Assembly (NCBI GenBank): GCA_021817325.1
Contig: JAKAVK010000007.1
Span: 1 to 64,000, forward strand
Source of the DNA: Microcaldota archaeon
Lineage (GTDB): Archaea; Micrarchaeota; Micrarchaeia; Micrarchaeales; CABMGC01
Direction of reading: 5' to 3'
DNA length: 64,000 bases
In this document: positions 30,201-38,923 of the stretch, piece after piece
How the letters are laid out: each line of letters starts with the position of its first letter
Numbering within the stretch: position 1 is the stretch's first letter
Program-made: the position numbers and the translations under genes
Notes under the pieces: model-generated
What the model saw: only the letters and a program-made list of their open reading frames with translations
Databases searched by the model: none
What the model was told of the DNA's origin: nothing

Positions 30201-30832
30201 ATCTTAATGTAGCTCTCTGCGGCTTCCTTCTCCTTCTCAAGCTCCCTTATGAACCCTATCCTCTCGTTGAGCATTATCTTGGTCTCGCCTATGCGCTGGC
30301 TTACCGTGTCGAGCTCCTTCATTGTCTCTGCCTTCTTGTGCTCGAACTCCTTGATTCCAGCCGCAATGTCAATGAGTTCTCTCCTCTCCTTGGGTGTCAG
30401 GTCTATTATCCTGTTGATCTCTCCCTGCGCTATTGTGTTGGTCTCGTCAGCACGTATACCGTGCCTGCCAAGAACCTCCATGACCTCCTGCCTTGTCATG
30501 TGCCTGCCGTTGAGCTGGTAGGCCGTCTTGCCGTCCGACCTCACCGTCCTTACCACAACCAGGTTCTCGTCCCCCGCAAACTCCATCCTCACATGTGCCT
30601 TGGCCACGTCCGGCCCCTTCCTCTTCGTGCCGACCGAGAGCAGTTCGTCAAGCTTGCTGACCCGCATCCTGTGCAGCGCCGTCTCCCCAAGCCCGAAAAG
30701 AAGCGCATCGCATATGTTTGACTTGCCGCTGCCGTTCGGCCCAACCACACAGGTGAATCCCTTGCTAAGCAGCAGCTCCGCATGCCTGAAGGACTTAAAC
30801 CTATCTATACCCACGGACTTCAGATAGAGCAT
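27272..30832 (-). CDS. smc: Chromosome segregation protein SMC
   Basis: GPNGSGKSNICDALLFGLGE, coiled coils, hinge, LNSMSGGQKSLISLMLLLAI, DEVDSALD. Confidence 0.97.
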   Translation of the reverse strand: MLYLKSVGIDRFKSFRHAELLLSKGFTCVVGPNGSGKSNICDALLFGLGETALHRMRVSKLDELLSVGTKRKGPDVAKAHVRMEFAGDENLVVVRTVRSDGKTAYQLNGRHMTRQEVMEVLGRHGIRADETNTIAQGEINRIIDLTPKERRELIDIAAGIKEFEHKKAETMKELDTVSQRIGETKIMLNERIGFIRELEKEKEAAESYIKMNDRLRLLRYSVLASRKASLADSLDEYTKKMAIVDSKKNALAAKIADLGSRMAEFNSERQALTKELGSHTANAGEMNARLEAASKEYATTEAELSGGRNAIDEFGKFVADSNVELDRLGATMLSDKDIVEETTKGIVELTKQVGGEAAAQVETDNSEKDIAALNATIQRLEAEFSQVQASISQANTEVASLVPQCEEYKRELERYTEMLKEKMGDVQRKRQGMAEVNSSADGCGADIRTNEAQLHRMGRELESINSKVLSLREQWAVTQSREGGLLDKIGSRFGDKDGFYGKASQLCKYDERFLYAVEAAAGSRFEYFVVDSVDTANKIITYLKSNNLGRATFIPIKEVNVAEEFAKERGISPVIDVIDFEPRFRRVFQYIFNNSYIVKDIAQAKSYGVGKHRYATLSGDLVEQSGIVSGGSVKKRISLGFLENQIKSLEEQRDALKKGTETLQARIFSARKEQASLEMRARGYESEITESEAVAGKYAASIKEITAKLSDAEGRAAGANKRLDGLLARREQVESGLKDAKERLRAAYNKAIESSKEVARHGMSKAEKERIERIRAQLDVLKVRNAEARTEYQLLEKRKKELDAQISQRKELNRKTVSAVKEMERKLAQLAKQKSEIEKEMSRSSESNKKAYERLNAIDVELSKLGQENGALGVQQSNIERDLNELKMSRSQTEVRLNDIVAELAAYGQDAEPIKESLESMEKEVVVLGSKLAELGNVNLKAPELYEERKKSVDEAESRANTLEVEKQAILRMIDEIDSKKLQIFMNTFNDVNKNFSKLFNYVFEGKASIELNAPTDPFNSGLEIRIKNEKGEKVLNSMSGGQKSLISLMLLLAIHLCKPSALYVFDEVDSALDKENSKKLSLLIKQMSSDAQFIVVSHNDSLIVNADTAIGVVMTNEESKALGLEVASMVKGQLIASQGSGATGQVDAGSGIAPQKVQASSEASAVASSNERASQVSRRGRGSNK

Positions 30833-30931
30833 TTATGCACCGGTCGCAGGTAATAATGGAACAACTAACGCTTAAAACCCTTTCTGTGTGCGCAGGCAGC
30901 TGCAGCTACAAAAGGCCACAATAATGATTCA

Positions 30932-31987
30932 TTACGCAAGCCTGTCCCGCTTTATCATGTGCAGATTTATCAGCGCATGCAGCTGCTGTAGCGTGATAAT
31001 GCCAACCAGCCTTCCCTTAGATACAACAGCCGCTATGGCGGTTCCATCAGACTCCATCCTGTAAAAAGCATCAGCTGCGCTGATACCCTTTTGAATGACT
31101 GGTATGTCTATCGAGATGGAGCCTGCAGCGGCTGCGGGGCCGACCTTCTTGGCTTTTGAGATGTCGACTATCGCATAACCGCCGCCCCTGCGGATCAATA
31201 TGATGTGCGATTTTGTGTTGGCGACAAGCCTGTACAGGCTCCTGACCGCCCTGTTCTCGCCAACCAACGCAAAATGGGTGCTGATAGCGCCCTTTATGCC
31301 AAGCCCCCGCGTCTCCTTGCGCACCTTCATACCGTATTCCTCGGCAGCCACGCCTCCCCATAGGAACCAGATGAATATGACTGTTATGGCAAGGTCAAGT
31401 TCGGTATCGATAAGCGGAAGGCGGGCTACAACCACATAGATGACCGTTCCTACGAAGATAAGAATAAAAGTTATCTTGCTGATCTTTGCGGTGATGTCTG
31501 TGGCCTTGTACCTGTCATACTTCCTGCTAAGGTAGCCCCTGAAAACCCTGCCGCCGTCCATGGGGAACGCAGGCAGCAGGTTGAGAATACCCAGGAATAC
31601 GTTCAATATGAACATCAGAGTAACCAGGCGCGTGATGATTCCAACGGGCGTGAAGATTGAGAGGATGCCAAATAGGCCACCTATGACCAGGCTGGCTATG
31701 GGCCCAACTATAGCGGTGTTGAACTCGACCTTGGGGTCAACATCAATCTCATCAATCATCGATGCGCCGCCAAGGGGCATGAGTATTATCTTCTTCACCT
31801 TCAGTCCGTTCCTCATCGCAGTAACAGAGTGGGCAAGCTCGTGCAGCAGCACGCATACGAAGAGCAATATCCAGATAAGTCCAAACAAGGGGGAGACGAT
31901 CACGAAGAATAATGTCAGCAAGGCGAAGATCCAGTGTAGTTCAATGCTGATGCCGAATATGCTTCCGATCCTAAGCGTGTCAGCCAT
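30932..31987 (-). CDS. Site-2 protease family (M50) with C-terminal CBS domains
   Basis: LLHELAHSVTA (HExxH), NLLPAFPMDGGRVFRG, CBS-like C-terminus. Confidence 0.92.
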   Translation of the reverse strand: MADTLRIGSIFGISIELHWIFALLTLFFVIVSPLFGLIWILLFVCVLLHELAHSVTAMRNGLKVKKIILMPLGGASMIDEIDVDPKVEFNTAIVGPIASLVIGGLFGILSIFTPVGIITRLVTLMFILNVFLGILNLLPAFPMDGGRVFRGYLSRKYDRYKATDITAKISKITFILIFVGTVIYVVVARLPLIDTELDLAITVIFIWFLWGGVAAEEYGMKVRKETRGLGIKGAISTHFALVGENRAVRSLYRLVANTKSHIILIRRGGGYAIVDISKAKKVGPAAAAGSISIDIPVIQKGISAADAFYRMESDGTAIAAVVSKGRLVGIITLQQLHALINLHMIKRDRLA

Positions 31988-32047
31988 ATTACCAAATACA
32001 TCAATTGCGGTATAAGTATTAATACCTACGTAGACAATCCAGTATCA

Positions 32048-32764
32048 ATGTCAGTCTCATTCATGGAGGGTATTCCGGCCCTCCTTGTTGACGAGGAGAA
32101 ACTCCTGGTCGCAGGCGACCTGCACATAGGCACTGAATTCAAGCTCAGGTCCAGCGGCATGCATTTTCCAAACGCATCGCGCAGGATGGCTGTGCAGCTG
32201 CTCCAGGCATACGGGAGATCAAAGGCAAAAGGCATAGTGCTGCTGGGCGACGTGAAGGACAGCATAACATATCCAAGCAGGGAGGAGATGGCTGCCATGG
32301 CTGACTTCTTCAATACGCTCGAGGGGATCGATCTGACCATAGTCAAAGGGAACCACGATGCGCATATCCAATCTATTCTTGATCGGCTTGGATACAAGGC
32401 TGACGTATGTAATGAACTGCTGCTGGAGAAGACCGCGTTGATACACGGCAATGCGCTGCCCAGCGCCGAAGCGATGCTCAAGGAGCGCATAGTGTCTGCG
32501 CATTCGCATATCGCAGCGGAGATCAACGGGCGCACAGAGAAGGCATGGCTAATTGCAAACCTGTCCACCGGCGCAAAGAAGTTCTACAAGGGATACAACC
32601 GGAGGGCGAAGCTTGTCATAATGCCTGCATTCAACGAGCTGATAGTAGGCATAAGGGTAAACTCAGATCTCGAATGGCACATGCCCCTGATCAGAAACGG
32701 AATATTCACGGCAGAGAAGGCAAAGGTATATGATTTGGATGGTGACCTTGTAGGAACAATATAG
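32048..32764 (+). CDS. Metallophosphoesterase (archaeal COG1407-like)
   Basis: LLVAGDLHIGTE, LLGDVKDS, IVKGNHDAHI, LIHGNALP. Confidence 0.9.
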   Translation: MSVSFMEGIPALLVDEEKLLVAGDLHIGTEFKLRSSGMHFPNASRRMAVQLLQAYGRSKAKGIVLLGDVKDSITYPSREEMAAMADFFNTLEGIDLTIVKGNHDAHIQSILDRLGYKADVCNELLLEKTALIHGNALPSAEAMLKERIVSAHSHIAAEINGRTEKAWLIANLSTGAKKFYKGYNRRAKLVIMPAFNELIVGIRVNSDLEWHMPLIRNGIFTAEKAKVYDLDGDLVGTI

Positions 32765-32774
32765 GAATGGGATC

Positions 32775-33581
32775 ATGGATCAGAGAGGAATATCGTTTTT
32801 GTATTTGAATATCTATGACGGATGCAGGGAACCGGGCAGGTACAGGCGTCTGGTATCATTCGTAAAGAAGAGGAACCCTGACGTGCTCGGTCTCTCAGAG
32901 CTCAACGGGTGGGACGAAAACGACTTCGCAAGGCTGTCCGATTTCAAGAAGGAGGTAAAGCTGGATTACAGCTTGTTCTGCAGATCGCCGCACGGATACC
33001 ACCTCGCGGTCTTCTCCAGGATACCGTTCATTAAGGCAACGGTCCTCAACGAAGGGATGTGGCACGGGGCGATAGTATCCGAGCTGAGCACAAAAGGCAG
33101 GCACTATGAGGTTGCGATAGCGCACCTCTCGCCGCGTGACGAGGGTGTGCGCACTAGGGAGGCGAAGTCGGTGGTCAGCGCAATAAGGATGAAGAGTGCG
33201 ATCCTTATGGGCGACATGAACTCCCTTTCCAGAGAGGATATCAGGAATCCAGGAAAACTCATGGCTTCGCTCAGGAGCAAGGGCATAAGCAAGTTCGGGC
33301 CGGAGAAGCCCAGGAGCGATACGATTGACGCGATAAGCAAAAAGATGGTAGATGCAACAAGGCTGTTCTCAAAGGTGCCTGGCCACACTGTGCCTACCAA
33401 GTCAAACAGGGACCAAGAGCACTCGGTACCGGTGCGCCTTGATTACGTTTTCATAACCCCTGACCTGAAGCCCCACGTAAAGGCTGCAGGCATACTCAGG
33501 ACGAGTGAGACGGAGAGGATATCCGACCATTATCCGATATTCCTCGACCTCAAGGGGGTCGGCGATTCAGCCGCGCCTTGA
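32775..33581 (+). CDS. Endonuclease/exonuclease/phosphatase family protein
   Basis: LGLSELNGWD, MGDMNSLS, LDYVFI, ISDHYPIFLDL. Confidence 0.88.
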   Translation: MDQRGISFLYLNIYDGCREPGRYRRLVSFVKKRNPDVLGLSELNGWDENDFARLSDFKKEVKLDYSLFCRSPHGYHLAVFSRIPFIKATVLNEGMWHGAIVSELSTKGRHYEVAIAHLSPRDEGVRTREAKSVVSAIRMKSAILMGDMNSLSREDIRNPGKLMASLRSKGISKFGPEKPRSDTIDAISKKMVDATRLFSKVPGHTVPTKSNRDQEHSVPVRLDYVFITPDLKPHVKAAGILRTSETERISDHYPIFLDLKGVGDSAAP

Positions 33582-34040
33582 GTACTCCACATAGGTGAAC
33601 TCCGAAAAGTCCTCTTCCTTGTCCACCTTCCAGTCCCTCATGCTGAATCTAGGAAAGAAGATGTCGCCGCTATATTCCTTCTTGATGTAAGAGAGCAGCA
33701 TCCTGTCGGCAAATCCTATCACCTGTCTGAAGATCTGCCCTCCTCCAATGACATACGCGTCTGGCCCGTATTCCTTGGCCTTGGCGATAGCCTCATCTAT
33801 TGTCCTGCACACGTCTGTATTCTCAAATCTCCCCGCCGCCCGCGTCACTACGATGTCATGGCCTCCTGCGAACGGATGCCTCATCTCTGCAAAGGTCTTC
33901 CTACCCATCACTATCGTCTTGCCGCGGATAATGTCCATGTAATGCCGCTTCTCCTCACCAATGTTCCATGGCAAGCCAACTCCCGATCTGGCGATCACGC
34001 GCTTCCTAGTCATTGCGGCAACCAAAATTATCAAGCTCAC
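33567..34040 (-). CDS. folA: Dihydrofolate reductase
   Basis: GVGLPWNIGEEKRHYMDIIRGKTIVMGRKTFAE, YVIGGGQIFRQ. Confidence 0.93.
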   Translation of the reverse strand: MSLIILVAAMTRKRVIARSGVGLPWNIGEEKRHYMDIIRGKTIVMGRKTFAEMRHPFAGGHDIVVTRAAGRFENTDVCRTIDEAIAKAKEYGPDAYVIGGGQIFRQVIGFADRMLLSYIKKEYSGDIFFPRFSMRDWKVDKEEDFSEFTYVEYSRRG

Positions 34041-34062
34041 ACCAGCCCAATTCCACGCCAGT

Positions 34063-34455
34063 TCACTGCCGCGCCCCTCCTCCTACGATCCCGCCGCCAA
34101 ACGAGATATAGTTATGCGGTATGTCATAAAGCACTATGGCGATGTCATCCGGCAAGATGCCAGCTTGCGCGGCGACCTCCCTGTTTATCTCCTCCAGAAG
34201 CGTCACGTACGTCTCCTCCGATCTTCTACTTTCCGCTGTAATCTCAAGCAGGATGAATTCTTCCGAATAGAAATGGCCATTGAATGACGGCGGATGGAAT
34301 AACTGGGCATCCGGCATCTCGAATACGATCTTAAAGAAGTCATCGGCCTCCGCATTCAGCACCTTCGCAAATGCCCTGTGCACTGCCTGCGAGACCTTCT
34401 CAAGCCGCGAACGCTCATAAACGCCCTGCGGCGCATAGATCTTTACCAAAGGCAT
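34063..34455 (-). CDS. Tautomerase-superfamily protein
   Basis: MPLVKIYAPQGVYERSRLEKVSQAVHRAFAKVL, catalytic-type Pro after Met. Confidence 0.7.
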   Translation of the reverse strand: MPLVKIYAPQGVYERSRLEKVSQAVHRAFAKVLNAEADDFFKIVFEMPDAQLFHPPSFNGHFYSEEFILLEITAESRRSEETYVTLLEEINREVAAQAGILPDDIAIVLYDIPHNYISFGGGIVGGGARQ

Positions 34456-34580
34456 CCAGGCTCCCTCTAAATATCATTACTTACTAGGATAAAAGCGTAG
34501 TGGAGCCGTACACTTCCAAAGCGGTGCGCGGCCGCGCAGGGGCAAACATCCGCAGGCAAGCCATGATGCCAGCCCAAGCA

Positions 34581-36014
34581 TCATATCGGGTTTGGCTGGA
34601 ACCTCTCCTTCACTTCGTGCATCTCGGCGTTGACTACCTTCTTCCATGCCTCGAATTCGCTGATCTGGGGGTACCTCGAGTAGAGACTATTCATCTTCTT
34701 CATCTTCTGCACGGTGTAGAGCAGGCTCTTGAAGGCGCTGAGATTCGCTATACCGCTCAGCACCTTCCCAAACGTCGTTGCTATGGTTATCTCCGGTATC
34801 CTTCCATAGCTGAGATCCTCAGCCTCCTTCTTGGTGAGGAAGTGGCTCATCCCGTAGTTGATCTGATCGTTGTTTAGCGACTGGAGGTACACCCTGAATG
34901 CCTCGAGCGCTGCTGTCTTGCTGCCGTAGAGCTCATTGTACCGTGTGTTGTACTTCCAGATGAACTCAAGGCTTGTGTTCCTTGCCGCTATCGCCTCTCC
35001 AGCAACCTCGCCTGCAAGCACTCCCGCTACCATCGCAGGTCCGATGCCCCCTGCGCTTATGGGGTTTGGCATCGCCATGCTGTCGCCAGCGCCAAGATAG
35101 CCTGGGTAGACCAGACTGTCGAATTGCCTTTTGACCGTAACCGACCAGTATCCCTTGCCATTTTCATCCGTAGGATCTATGCTGGTGCTCTTGATAAGCG
35201 GATTCCACTTCACGTATTCGTCGATCAGAGTGTGGAGCGTATCCTTCTTGCCAAGTTTTGCATTCCTTACCTCAAGGCTCTTCTTCTCCACTCCCAGGCC
35301 TATATTTATCCTCCCGTTGGTCTTGGGGAAGACCCATCCGTATCCTCCAGGCGCAAGGACCTGGTTGAGATGTATCAATGCATTCTTGGGATCGTAGTAG
35401 TTTACATCAGTCCCCTGCTGCTCGAAGCTGACTATGTATCTGCCCGTCGACTCTATGTCATCGGTGCTTACAGTGTTCTCTATGTAGATATTCTGGGGAA
35501 GCTTCCTCCTGAGCGTGCTTGCTATGCCGAGTGCATCGATGACAAGCTTCGCCTTTATCCTAACCTGCTCTCCCCTCTCGTCCCGTCCGTATATGCCGGC
35601 TACCCTGTTGTCCTCAAGCAGCGGCCCTTCAACCTCGTAATGGGGCCTGTACTCCGTCCCGTTCTTGACCGCAAGCTCGGCGAAGAACTTGGCTATCTTC
35701 GGCCTGTCAAGGCTGTAGCCCTCTCCCTCGAACGGAAATCTGTTCTTCATGTCAGGGCTAAGTACCTGGACCCCCTCAACCTTCTGGTCAAGCTGCGGCT
35801 CATGCAGCTTCATGTCAAGCTCCTTCTCTATAAAATCGAGATGGCTCTTTGCAACCGCATCCCCGCATACCCAGCCCCAGTTCGTCTTTTTGCCTACCAC
35901 TGTCTGGTCGTTCCTGTCCAGCATCAACGTTTTTGCGCCGTTGCGCGCGGATGCAGTGGCAGCAAGGGCGCCGGCCATTCCTCCTCCGGCAACGATAACA
36001 TCATATTCCTCCAA
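34581..36014 (-). CDS. Geranylgeranyl reductase family flavoprotein
   Basis: DVIVAGGGMAGALAA, ALGIASTLRR, GYGWVFPKTNGRINIGLGV, GDSMAMPNPISAGGIGPAMVAG; TTG start inferred at 36014. Confidence 0.92.
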   Translation of the reverse strand: MEEYDVIVAGGGMAGALAATASARNGAKTLMLDRNDQTVVGKKTNWGWVCGDAVAKSHLDFIEKELDMKLHEPQLDQKVEGVQVLSPDMKNRFPFEGEGYSLDRPKIAKFFAELAVKNGTEYRPHYEVEGPLLEDNRVAGIYGRDERGEQVRIKAKLVIDALGIASTLRRKLPQNIYIENTVSTDDIESTGRYIVSFEQQGTDVNYYDPKNALIHLNQVLAPGGYGWVFPKTNGRINIGLGVEKKSLEVRNAKLGKKDTLHTLIDEYVKWNPLIKSTSIDPTDENGKGYWSVTVKRQFDSLVYPGYLGAGDSMAMPNPISAGGIGPAMVAGVLAGEVAGEAIAARNTSLEFIWKYNTRYNELYGSKTAALEAFRVYLQSLNNDQINYGMSHFLTKKEAEDLSYGRIPEITIATTFGKVLSGIANLSAFKSLLYTVQKMKKMNSLYSRYPQISEFEAWKKVVNAEMHEVKERFQPNPI

Positions 36015-36018
36015 CGAA

Positions 36019-36201
36019 TCACTTGGCCGTCTTCTCCCGCAGTACAACTATTGGGATAACTCCCTCATTGAACTCAAGTTCAGCAAGCGCGAGCGGATCT
36101 GATATGCTATCAGGAACCTTTACCAGAGGCGGCGCGCCGTAGGCTAGCTGGAGAGCCCTAGCACCTATGATCCTTGCCTTCTCAAACCGTGTGTAATCCA
36201 T
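36019..36201 (-). CDS. rpoK: DNA-directed RNA polymerase subunit K (Rpb6)
   Basis: [30 protein letters not shown]...[16 protein letters not shown]. Confidence 0.95.
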   Translation of the reverse strand: MDYTRFEKARIIGARALQLAYGAPPLVKVPDSISDPLALAELEFNEGVIPIVVLREKTAK

Positions 36202-36400
36202 ACTAAAGCACTAGATATATCCTCTGCCGCGGAAGGTAACCTGAGAGTATAATAGGTATTTACATGGCAACTATTTTAAAGGTTGCTGTAATCAAAGGCC
36301 CATAGATCGCTCCTGTCTATAGCCAAAGTGCCGAGCCCATTCAAAAGGAGGACCTGGCAGCCGATATAAGCTTTATAAATAAACCCTACAATATATTCTC

Positions 36401-37429
36401 ATGGGAAGCGCTAGCACGGGAATCGTCGGGGTCCTCGGTGAGGGTTACGAGGTGCTCAAGGAGAATCCAAAGATAGTGCTGCCATACCTGGTATACATCA
36501 TACTGCTAACGATCGTGATAATAGTAATAGCGCTGATTACGCTGCTTCCAGCAGCAGGCCTGCTGCTTGGGCATGGCCATCTAGGCGCCCTGCTCAATTC
36601 CTCATCTAATCCATCCACATTCAATGCGACCATAGACGCGATAATCAATTCTACGTTCAATTCGACAGGCGGCTCGGCAAGCGCCAGCGCAGGCAGCACG
36701 GCTGCAAATCTCATCATCAGCAAGTTTGTAATCCCAGTCATAATGCTGATTATACTAATCTCAGTTATTGTGGTATTCACCACTCCCCTGCTTACGGGAA
36801 TGTACGTCGACATGGCACGGCAGGCGCTCAAGGGCCGCGGCGGTGTTGATTTCGGGAAGGCATGGTCCAATGCTGTAGGCAGATACTGGTCGCTGCTTGG
36901 CAGCATAGTCATACAAGGAATCATAATACTGGTTATTGTAGCCGTCTTTGCAGTTCTTCTGAGCATCTCCATAATCGCCATAGTGGCGGGCGGCGGATCG
37001 CAAGGCGCCGGCTCACTCATAGGCGTTGGCCTTGCGCTGGTTATCCTCTTCACTGTGATACTCACGATTGTGATGGCGCTGCTTGGCGTGCTACTGTACG
37101 AGGCAACTGCTACCGTAATGCTCGAAGGCAAGACTGCTCTCGCTTCGGTGAGGAGATCGATAGAGATAGGCAGGCAGAACTTCTGGTCAATCCTCGGCCT
37201 TTTGATACTGATGTTCGTAATCTTTTTCGTTGCCTACCTGGCAGTCGGCATCATAAGGGGACTGCTGACTCTCGCGTCCCCCATCCTTGGAATAATAGTC
37301 GGGTCGATCCTTAACCTGATAGTCGGCTTATTTGTCTTCGCCTACACGTATCTTGTGATGGTCTCGTTCTACAACAATTATGTTGCGAAGGGGACCGCGT
37401 CAAATAGGCCAGTGCAGCAAAAGGGCTGA
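36401..37429 (+). CDS. Multi-pass membrane protein of unknown function
   Basis: about 6 hydrophobic segments; EGYEVLKENPKIVLPYLVYIILL N-terminus. Confidence 0.75.
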   Translation: MGSASTGIVGVLGEGYEVLKENPKIVLPYLVYIILLTIVIIVIALITLLPAAGLLLGHGHLGALLNSSSNPSTFNATIDAIINSTFNSTGGSASASAGSTAANLIISKFVIPVIMLIILISVIVVFTTPLLTGMYVDMARQALKGRGGVDFGKAWSNAVGRYWSLLGSIVIQGIIILVIVAVFAVLLSISIIAIVAGGGSQGAGSLIGVGLALVILFTVILTIVMALLGVLLYEATATVMLEGKTALASVRRSIEIGRQNFWSILGLLILMFVIFFVAYLAVGIIRGLLTLASPILGIIVGSILNLIVGLFVFAYTYLVMVSFYNNYVAKGTASNRPVQQKG

Positions 37430-38161
37430 TCAGCGTATCGGGCTGTAATCGCTCTTGGGTCTCTTGTGCACATGGTAGGAGAAGATGTTCCCTATATAAT
37501 AGAAGAAGAACCCTGAGACCCCCCATTTGCTTATCCTCCTTATGCTGGTGTGCACAACTGCGCCGTTGAGATACCTCATCCTGCCGCACCTCCTCAACCT
37601 GTTGGAGAGGTCCCAGTCCTCGTAGGTCATCATGTCCTTGTTGAATCCCTTAACCTTCCAGAACGCGTCTTTTCTTATGGCGAAATTCGAGCCTATGAAT
37701 GAGGGTCTTCCGAGCAGCATGGATGCCTTCACGAACCATACAGAGACGAACTTGTAGCCCCACCTCACCCTTCGCTTCGCCTTCTCAAGCGGAAGTATGG
37801 GCCCGGTAGCTGCAATCGTCTGCGGATCGAGGAAAGCCTCGTGGTATATGCGCAGCAGCGACGGCGTCGGTCTTGTATCAGCGTCAAGGAAGAGCAGTAT
37901 CCCGCCCTTTGCGATCCTTGCGCCCTCGTTCCTGGCGCTTGCCGCACCCCTGCCGTTATCTATTATGACCCTGGCCTTCTTCCTGGCAAGTGCCCTCGTC
38001 CTGTCATTGCTGCCTCCATCTACTACTATGGCCTCGAAACTCCTAAACGACTGCGCCGCAAGCCCGCTCATGGCATTGGCTATATACTTCTCCTCGTTAA
38101 GTGCGGGTATTATCACGCTGATCTCGACGCCTCCTCTCATGTAATCAATAACCCCCGCCAA
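37430..38161 (-). CDS. Glycosyltransferase family 2
   Basis: SVIIPALNEEKYIANAMSGL, VVDGGSNDRT, LFLDADTRP, TYEDWDLSNRL. Confidence 0.92.
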   Translation of the reverse strand: MAGVIDYMRGGVEISVIIPALNEEKYIANAMSGLAAQSFRSFEAIVVDGGSNDRTRALARKKARVIIDNGRGAASARNEGARIAKGGILLFLDADTRPTPSLLRIYHEAFLDPQTIAATGPILPLEKAKRRVRWGYKFVSVWFVKASMLLGRPSFIGSNFAIRKDAFWKVKGFNKDMMTYEDWDLSNRLRRCGRMRYLNGAVVHTSIRRISKWGVSGFFFYYIGNIFSYHVHKRPKSDYSPIR

Positions 38162-38899
38162 TTAACGTACAAATTCATAATCGCTTCTTGCCTTGTGGAA
38201 GAGATTGTAGTATACAAAATTGCTGAAGTGATAGGCGAAGTACTTGGCCATGCCCCATTTCTTGACCCTTCTAATGCTGGTTCTCACCGCAGCGTCACTG
38301 ATATAAGCTATCCTACCAACCTTGCACAGCCTGCGCGACAGGTCCCAGTCCTGATACGTCTGCAGTTTGGGGTAGAAGCCTCCAACCTCTCTGAACGCGC
38401 GGCTGCGCACCGCGAAGTTAGATCCTATTATGGAGGGCTTTCCAAGCGCAAAGAAGATGCGCATCAGCCCAACCGAGACAATCCAGAAGCCAAGCCTTAT
38501 CCCGGATGTAGCCTCTTCAAGCGGGCGTATCGGCCCTGTGGCGGCCACAACCCCGCCGTTTCTTGCAAAGCAATCATCGTATGCGCGCAGCAGCCCCTTC
38601 TCCATTGCCGTGTCGCCGTCTATAAAGAGGAGTATACTTCCCCTTGCGGTCCTTGCTGCCGTGTTGCAGCTCCTTCCTATGCCGCGCCTGCGCTCGACAA
38701 CTATCCTTATGCCCGGGTAAGCCTTCCTAGCCACTGCTCGCGTTCCGTCATCGCTGAAGTTATCCGCCAGTATGACTTCAGCGTCGCCATACCCCTGCCT
38801 CCTGATACTGGCAAGGGTTCTTGCTATATACTTGGCCTCATTATAAGTGGGTATTATAATACTGATTCTTGTCATACCATTACACATTAAATAAAGCAA
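38162..38899 (-). CDS. Glycosyltransferase family 2 (tandem paralogue)
   Basis: SIIIPTYNEAKYIARTLASI, LADNFSDDGT, LFIDGDTAM, TYQDWDLSRRL; collinear with preceding gene. Confidence 0.92.
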   Translation of the reverse strand: MLYLMCNGMTRISIIIPTYNEAKYIARTLASIRRQGYGDAEVILADNFSDDGTRAVARKAYPGIRIVVERRRGIGRSCNTAARTARGSILLFIDGDTAMEKGLLRAYDDCFARNGGVVAATGPIRPLEEATSGIRLGFWIVSVGLMRIFFALGKPSIIGSNFAVRSRAFREVGGFYPKLQTYQDWDLSRRLCKVGRIAYISDAAVRTSIRRVKKWGMAKYFAYHFSNFVYYNLFHKARSDYEFVR

Positions 38900-38923
38900 T
38901 AAACACTTTTAAAGGATTGGGAT

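Noticed and set aside
29346-30212. 288-aa Ser/Leu-rich plus-strand ORF opposite smc
   Set aside because: Reverse complement of coiled-coil coding sequence; typical Ser-rich artefact
35124-36059. 311-aa plus-strand ORF opposite geranylgeranyl reductase
   Set aside because: Antisense shadow; atypical composition, no family features
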